In this document: positions 15,119-18,155 of the stretch, piece after piece
Layout of the letters: each line of letters opens with the position of its first letter
How positions within the stretch are numbered: the stretch's first letter is position 1
Source: Oscillospiraceae bacterium
Lineage (GTDB): Bacteria > Bacillota > Clostridia > Oscillospirales > Ruminococcaceae
Direction: 5' to 3'
DNA: 18,155 nt
Assembly: GCA_016302225.1 (NCBI GenBank)
Contig: JAEDOB010000011.1
Coordinates: forward strand, 1 to 18,155
Program-made: the position numbers and the translations under genes
Notes under the pieces: model-generated
Told to the model about the DNA's origin: nothing
Database searches by the model: none
What the model saw: the letters and a program-made list of their open reading frames with translations, nothing else

Positions 15119-15150
15119 AAAACACGGGCTGCAAAAAAATTATGCAGCCC
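15119..15150 (-). terminator. Terminator-like hairpin between ftsL and ftsI
   Basis: An 8-bp GC-rich stem (GGGCTGCA at 15126-15133 with TGCAGCCC at 15143-15150) and a 9-nt loop are followed on the minus strand by GTGTTTTG, with four U at 15122-15119. The U-run is short and starts 3 nt after the stem, so at most partial termination or attenuation is expected. The hairpin could also stabilise or separate mRNA segments. Confidence 0.5.
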
Positions 15151-15203
15151 CGTTATAATCTTATTAGAAAATATGTGTATAAATGCCCGTCGGCGGAGAA
15201 AAA

Positions 15204-15671
15204 TTAGCCGTTGAGATATTCCCAGACCTCCACAGCCTTGTTTTTGAGCGACGTAAAGAAATCCTCCTTGACCTCGGGTATCTCCACAACGCTGTCCGCT
15301 TCGACCTTGATGTATTCTATCTGAGATTTGTTAAGCTTTTCCAGACCGAGAACATTTTCGGCGTAATTTTCAACGTTTTTCAGTGAGCTTCTGCCGTCTA
15401 TCTCCGACTTCATACGATTATTTTCGTCCTGAAGCTGGGCGATGGACTGATTTTGCTGCCGTATCTCGCTGTAAAGCTGAGCGTTTTCTACCTTGGAGAT
15501 TACAATAGTGCTTATTGCAAGTCCGATAACTGCGATAGTTGCGATAGCTTTCGGAGCGGAGCCGGCGTTGACCATTCCTCTCTTTTGAGTGAGCCTTATT
15601 TTGGGTTTCTTTTCTGGTGCTCTTTCTTCAAATCTCGAAAGGTCATAGGCTAAATTATTTCTGTCTGCCAT
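15204..15671 (-). CDS. ftsL: Cell division protein FtsL
   Basis: Small bitopic divisome protein that pairs with DivIC and DivIB and activates the septal synthase. From the chosen ATG it has 155 residues: a basic cytoplasmic region (1-39), one membrane helix (about 41-60), and an extracellular coiled coil (about 62-92) with Leu/Ile/Met at heptad-like positions. A motif ending in NVLGLEKLNKSQIEYI is typical of FtsL/DivIC. The tail after about 122 extends roughly 30 residues further and ends in an amphipathic stretch rich in Phe, Trp and Val. A GTG at 15677 would leave only 3 nt to the ribosome binding site, whereas ATG 15671 has AAAGGAG 9 nt upstream. Identification rests on layout and position between rsmH and the PBP. 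Confidence 0.9.
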   Translation of the reverse strand: MADRNNLAYDLSRFEERAPEKKPKIRLTQKRGMVNAGSAPKAIATIAVIGLAISTIVISKVENAQLYSEIRQQNQSIAQLQDENNRMKSEIDGRSSLKNVENYAENVLGLEKLNKSQIEYIKVEADSVVEIPEVKEDFFTSLKNKAVEVWEYLNG

Positions 15672-15719
15672 AAACACCGACTCCTTTCCTTGTATATTTT
15701 ACTTCATTCTACACTAAAT

Positions 15720-16640
15720 TTATAGCTTTTCTATAATCCTGAGCTTTGCGCTTCTTGCCCTGACGTTTCTTTCCAGCTCCTCCTCCGACGCTTCGGCGGG
15801 CTTTCTCAGCACAAGCCGACCTTTCGGAGTATTTCCGCAGATACAAACGGGGAAGTCGGGCGGGCAGGTACAGCCCTTGCAGAATTCCGCAAAATGCTGC
15901 TTAACTATCCTGTCCTCCAATGAGTGGAAGGTGATAACGCACAGTCTGCCGCCCGTTTTCAGCATATCAAATGCGTCGTTCAGGGCTTTTTCAAGATGTG
16001 CAAACTCGTCGTTTACTGCAATTCTTATTGCTTGGAAGGTCTTTTTGCAGGGGTTCTTGTCCCGCCTTTTTGCAGCGGGGACGGACATTCTGATAATATC
16101 CGCAAGCTGCAAGGTGGTTTCGATAGGTGCTTTTTCCCGCTCCCTGACGATATTTGCGGCAATTCGTCCTGCAAACTTTTCCTCGCCGTAGCGGAAGATA
16201 ATATCCGAAAGCTCCTTCTGAGAGAAGCTGTTGACAATATCCTTTGCGGAAATGCCCTCCTGTGACATTCTCATATCAAGGGGAGCGTCGTTGTGATAGG
16301 AAAAGCCTCTTTCCGCCTCGTCCAGCTGATGGGAGGAAACGCCTAAGTCCATCAGGATACCGTCTGCGCTGTCAATTTCCAGCCGTTTGCAAATATCCTT
16401 AATCTCGTCGTAATTTCCTCTGACCACCCTTGCGTTATATGCCGAAAGGCGTTCGGTGGCGGTAACAACGGCGTCGGGGTCACGGTCGATGCCCACAAGC
16501 AAGCCCGTTGTGAGCCGCTTTGCGATCTCGGAGGAATGTCCCGCTCCGCCCACCGTTCCGTCAATGTAAATGCCGTCGGGCTTTATATTCAGCCCCTCAA
16601 TGACTTCATCGAGAAGCACGGGGATATGTTTAAATTCCAT
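15720..16640 (-). CDS. rsmH: 16S rRNA (cytosine1402-N4)-methyltransferase
   Basis: SAM-dependent enzyme, formerly MraW, that N4-methylates C1402 in the ribosomal P site. It is nearly always the second gene of the dcw cluster. The 306-aa protein begins with the family-typical HIPVLLDEVIEGL and has the SAM-binding GTVGGAGHS (28-36), DLGVSSHQLD and the C-terminal ITFHSLEDRIVK motif. The frame can be read from TTG 16664, which overlaps mraZ, but ATG 16640 has AAAGG 6 nt upstream, lies 13 nt after the mraZ stop and gives the usual N-terminus. It is followed 48 bp later by ftsL. Confidence 0.97.
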   Translation of the reverse strand: MEFKHIPVLLDEVIEGLNIKPDGIYIDGTVGGAGHSSEIAKRLTTGLLVGIDRDPDAVVTATERLSAYNARVVRGNYDEIKDICKRLEIDSADGILMDLGVSSHQLDEAERGFSYHNDAPLDMRMSQEGISAKDIVNSFSQKELSDIIFRYGEEKFAGRIAANIVREREKAPIETTLQLADIIRMSVPAAKRRDKNPCKKTFQAIRIAVNDEFAHLEKALNDAFDMLKTGGRLCVITFHSLEDRIVKQHFAEFCKGCTCPPDFPVCICGNTPKGRLVLRKPAEASEEELERNVRARSAKLRIIEKL

Positions 16641-16653
16641 AGTAAGCCTTTCA

Positions 16654-17085
16654 TCAGAAGCCAAGCTCGTCCATCGCCTCGGTAAGCATATCCTCGGAGA
16701 AGGAATCGTTCAGCTTGTTCCATCTGTCCTTATCCCATATCTCTGCACGGTTTACGGCACCGATGACCATAACGTCCTTTTCAAGTCCCGCATATTCACG
16801 GAGATGTGCGGGGATAAGTATTCTTCCCTGCTTGTCCGCTTCGATCTCGGCGGCGTTGGAAAAGAAGAATCTCTGAACGTTTTTGCCCTTTGAAAGGGGC
16901 ATACTGCTTATCTTTTCTTCCATAACAGCCCATTCTTCACGGGAATAGACGAAAAGGCAGCCGTCCAGACCTCTTGTGATAATGAAGCTGTCACCCAGAG
17001 ATTCACGGAGCTTGGTGGGGAAATTCATTCTGCCTTTTGCGTCGATATTATGGCTGTAAGTGCCCATTAACGAGCTTCCCGGCAT
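16654..17085 (-). CDS. mraZ: Transcriptional regulator MraZ
   Basis: AbrB/SpoVT-fold DNA-binding protein. It is the first gene of the dcw operon and in several bacteria represses or modulates its own promoter. From the chosen start it has 143 residues, the same as B. subtilis MraZ. It has the duplicated family motif DAKGRM (15-20) and DKQGRI (84-89), each followed by a P-x-x-L-R segment, and FFFSNAAE (73-80) between them. A GTG at 17112 extends the frame, but ATG 17085 has AAAGGAG 8 nt upstream. The later ATG at 17067 would match the typical MGxYxHxID start yet lacks a good ribosome binding site. The 5' leader of about 120 nt contains small hairpins (for example 17123-17142). The tandem boxes at 17176-17205 are likely its own binding sites. 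Confidence 0.96.
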   Translation of the reverse strand: MPGSSLMGTYSHNIDAKGRMNFPTKLRESLGDSFIITRGLDGCLFVYSREEWAVMEEKISSMPLSKGKNVQRFFFSNAAEIEADKQGRILIPAHLREYAGLEKDVMVIGAVNRAEIWDKDRWNKLNDSFSEDMLTEAMDELGF

Positions 17086-17175
17086 ATTTCCCACTCCTTT
17101 CCGCAGAGTCACCGAAAGCCGCTCCCTTTATTATTTAAGGGAACGGACCTCATTATCCGTATGATTTGTGGTTAG

Positions 17176-17205
17176 TTTCACCACTTTTGACCACTTTTAA
17201 CCACT
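17176..17205 (-). promoter_or_regulatory. Putative MraZ operator: three tandem 10-bp boxes
   Basis: Three direct repeats with exact 10-bp period read AGTGGTTAAA, AGTGGTCAAA and AGTGGTGAAA on the minus strand (plus-strand form TTTNACCACT at 17176, 17186 and 17196). This matches the known MraZ box pattern of GTGG/TGGG-type repeats spaced by one helical turn, reported for Mycoplasma (AAAGTG repeats) and E. coli. The array starts at the predicted transcription start, so bound MraZ would block the promoter. An inverted GTGGTTA follows at 17168-17174. Confidence 0.8.
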
Positions 17206-17211
17206 GAATAT

Positions 17212-17240
17212 ATTATACAACAGTTTCCGTTAAATTGCAA
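17212..17240 (-). promoter_or_regulatory. Predicted sigma-A promoter of the dcw operon
   Basis: Minus-strand -35 TTGCAA (17240-17235), 17-bp spacer and perfect -10 TATAAT (17217-17212). Transcription should begin near 17205, at the edge of the MraZ-type boxes and about 120 nt before the mraZ ATG. Confidence 0.75.
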
Positions 17241-17327
17241 CCGTCCGCAAACAAATTAATCTGTAAAATAAAAAGAAATTTTATGCCGATTTTAATGCAA
17301 TTTACACAAAAGAAGCAGCCATTATAT

Positions 17328-17358
17328 GGTAATAATTCCATTTTTTGGGAATTATACC
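17328..17358. promoter_or_regulatory. Inverted repeat containing a TATAAT, upstream of the dcw promoter
   Basis: Arms GGTAATAATTCC (17328-17339) and GGAATTATACC (17348-17358) match over 11 bp with one extra base, around an 8-nt loop with six T. The right arm reads GGTATAATTCC on the minus strand and includes TATAAT, but I see no fitting -35. It may be an operator or second promoter. Otherwise, 17241-17427 is AT-rich DNA without a credible gene. Confidence 0.35.
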
Positions 17359-17427
17359 AAATTTTGAGTGAATACCCCGTAATATGCGGTTTCCTAATTA
17401 TTCCACTTTCCACACCTCACATTAAAC

Positions 17428-17473
17428 AAAAAATCTCCCGTACAACGCCGATTTACGGCATCATACGGGAGAT
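17428..17473 (-). terminator. Strong intrinsic terminator of the HD-domain gene
   Basis: A perfect 10-bp outer stem (ATCTCCCGTA at 17433-17442 with TACGGGAGAT at 17464-17473) and an inner GCCG/CGGC stem precede six U on the minus strand (A at 17428-17433). It ends the upstream transcript and isolates the dcw promoter. Confidence 0.92.
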
Positions 17474-17487
17474 CTCCCTATACTTTA

Positions 17488-18057
17488 TCAATTTTGTTCC
17501 GCAGAGAAAACCTCCAGCCACTTGCTCCTGATAGTTCCTATCATAGAAGCGGCGGCGTAGTGCATTATGGCTGCTGCGTTTGCGGCAACCTCCAAAAGTC
17601 CGCAGTATTTGTCCACAAGGATAATAACAACGGTTTCACGATAACGGGGGAGGGCAAGGTTCAGCGGGAACATATGCTTAACGATAATGTCCTTCTCCAG
17701 CTCGGTTATCTCAAAATTTTCCATAACATTGTCAAGGGCGCATTTTGCATGGGTGAAGCCGTGAAGCCGTTCACCCTTGGCAGGCTTGTAGGTGTGCCAG
17801 TCGTACAGAAAAAGGTCGTGAAGAAGCCCTGCTCTGGCTGCCGCTCTCGTATTCCACGAAAACAGGCGGCAGATACGGTAATTATAATATGAAACATTCA
17901 GGCAGTGCTGGAAACAGGTGGTGCTGCCGTGATGGGTAAACTCTTTCATTTTCATGACCAGCTCATTGTCGAGAAGGTCGGAAACAAGGTTATAATAATC
18001 AAGCTTGTCGCAGCTTGTCAGGTCTATCCTCGAGCCGATAGCTCTGAGCTCGTTCAA
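17488..18057 (-). CDS. HD-domain protein, predicted metal-dependent phosphohydrolase
   Basis: Probable cytoplasmic hydrolase of unknown substrate. The 189-aa protein shows HD-superfamily metal ligands: a His in CFQHCLNVS (about residue 51), the His-Asp pair in GLLHDLFLYDWH (about 80-81), a further His in HGFTHAK and HMFPL, and an Asp in LVDKYCG (about 149). Its overall pattern, including YYNYRIC and LPRYRE, resembles a conserved family of short HD proteins in Clostridia with no established role, as far as I recall. It lacks a RelA/SpoT synthetase domain, GAF or sensor region. The start is a TTG preceded by an unusual AGGGGGGA site, so the N-terminus is uncertain; the next Met is at residue 35. 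It has its own terminator and is probably not part of the dcw operon. I see no convincing promoter in 18058-18155. Confidence 0.8.
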   Translation of the reverse strand: MNELRAIGSRIDLTSCDKLDYYNLVSDLLDNELVMKMKEFTHHGSTTCFQHCLNVSYYNYRICRLFSWNTRAAARAGLLHDLFLYDWHTYKPAKGERLHGFTHAKCALDNVMENFEITELEKDIIVKHMFPLNLALPRYRETVVIILVDKYCGLLEVAANAAAIMHYAAASMIGTIRSKWLEVFSAEQN

Positions 18058-18136
18058 ATTTATCCCCCCTGATTTTTTGGGAAACCGCCGATATGCTCAA
18101 CGTTTTCATATTTTTTGTTGCCTTAGTTATGTATCC

Positions 18137-18155
18137 GGGTGGGTGTTCCCCCGCC
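18137..18155. repeat. Possible partial hairpin repeat at the window end
   Basis: GGTGGG (18138-18143) can pair with CCCGCC (18150-18155), with one G-T wobble, around a short loop. It resembles the GC-rich hairpin of the element at 8863-8881. The sequence stops where the diagnostic CCCCTACAA end would come, so membership is unproven. Confidence 0.35.

Overview
The window is a conserved chromosomal core region, not an accessory island. It carries a nearly complete division and cell wall (dcw) cluster, all on the minus strand, followed in the direction of transcription by ftsZ, a D-Ala-D-Ala carboxypeptidase gene and gap. Gene order, AGGAGG-type ribosome binding sites, a PASTA-bearing class B penicillin-binding protein and a SpoVE/DivIB-like gene set point to a low-to-mid GC Gram-positive of the class Clostridia. 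A Ruminococcus-like (Oscillospirales) host is my best guess. That is inference from gene order, protein flavour and a small 'TGTAGGGG...' hairpin repeat, not from a database match.

Layout, read in the direction of transcription from high to low coordinates. A stand-alone HD-domain protein gene (18057-17488) ends at a strong intrinsic terminator (17473-17428). A 375-bp intergenic region then holds the main dcw promoter (TTGCAA-N17-TATAAT, 17240-17212) and, at its predicted start site, three 10-bp tandem repeats that look like an MraZ operator. The operon follows: mraZ, rsmH, ftsL, a two-PASTA class B PBP (ftsI), murE, murF, mraY, ftsW, murG, murA, ftsQ. Spacing is mostly tight. Exceptions are a terminator-like hairpin between ftsL and ftsI, a 78-bp inverted-repeat element between mraY and ftsW where murD sits in Bacillus, and a hairpin touching the murA ribosome binding site. 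Then come three units that each look separately transcribed: ftsZ (promoter 3998-3970, terminator 2792-2753), dacA-like (promoter 2708-2680, terminator 1468-1432) and gap (promoter 1269-1241, terminator 139-108).

How the genes work together. MurA makes the first committed precursor. MurE (with a meso-DAP-type DNPR motif) and MurF extend the peptide. MraY and MurG build lipid I and lipid II. FtsW polymerises the glycan and the PBP cross-links it at the septum. FtsQ and FtsL regulate that synthase pair and FtsZ organises the ring. The DacA-like enzyme trims pentapeptides. murB, murC, murD and ftsA are not in the window, and the FtsZ C-terminal peptide is unlike the usual one.

Several open reading frames can be extended upstream of their likely true starts. 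I chose starts by Shine-Dalgarno spacing, which shortens mraZ, rsmH, ftsL, ftsI, mraY and dacA. Most large plus-strand ORFs are antisense shadows. I found no tRNA, rRNA, CRISPR array, phage gene or transposase. No radically new system is visible; the best leads are regulatory sites and small repeats.
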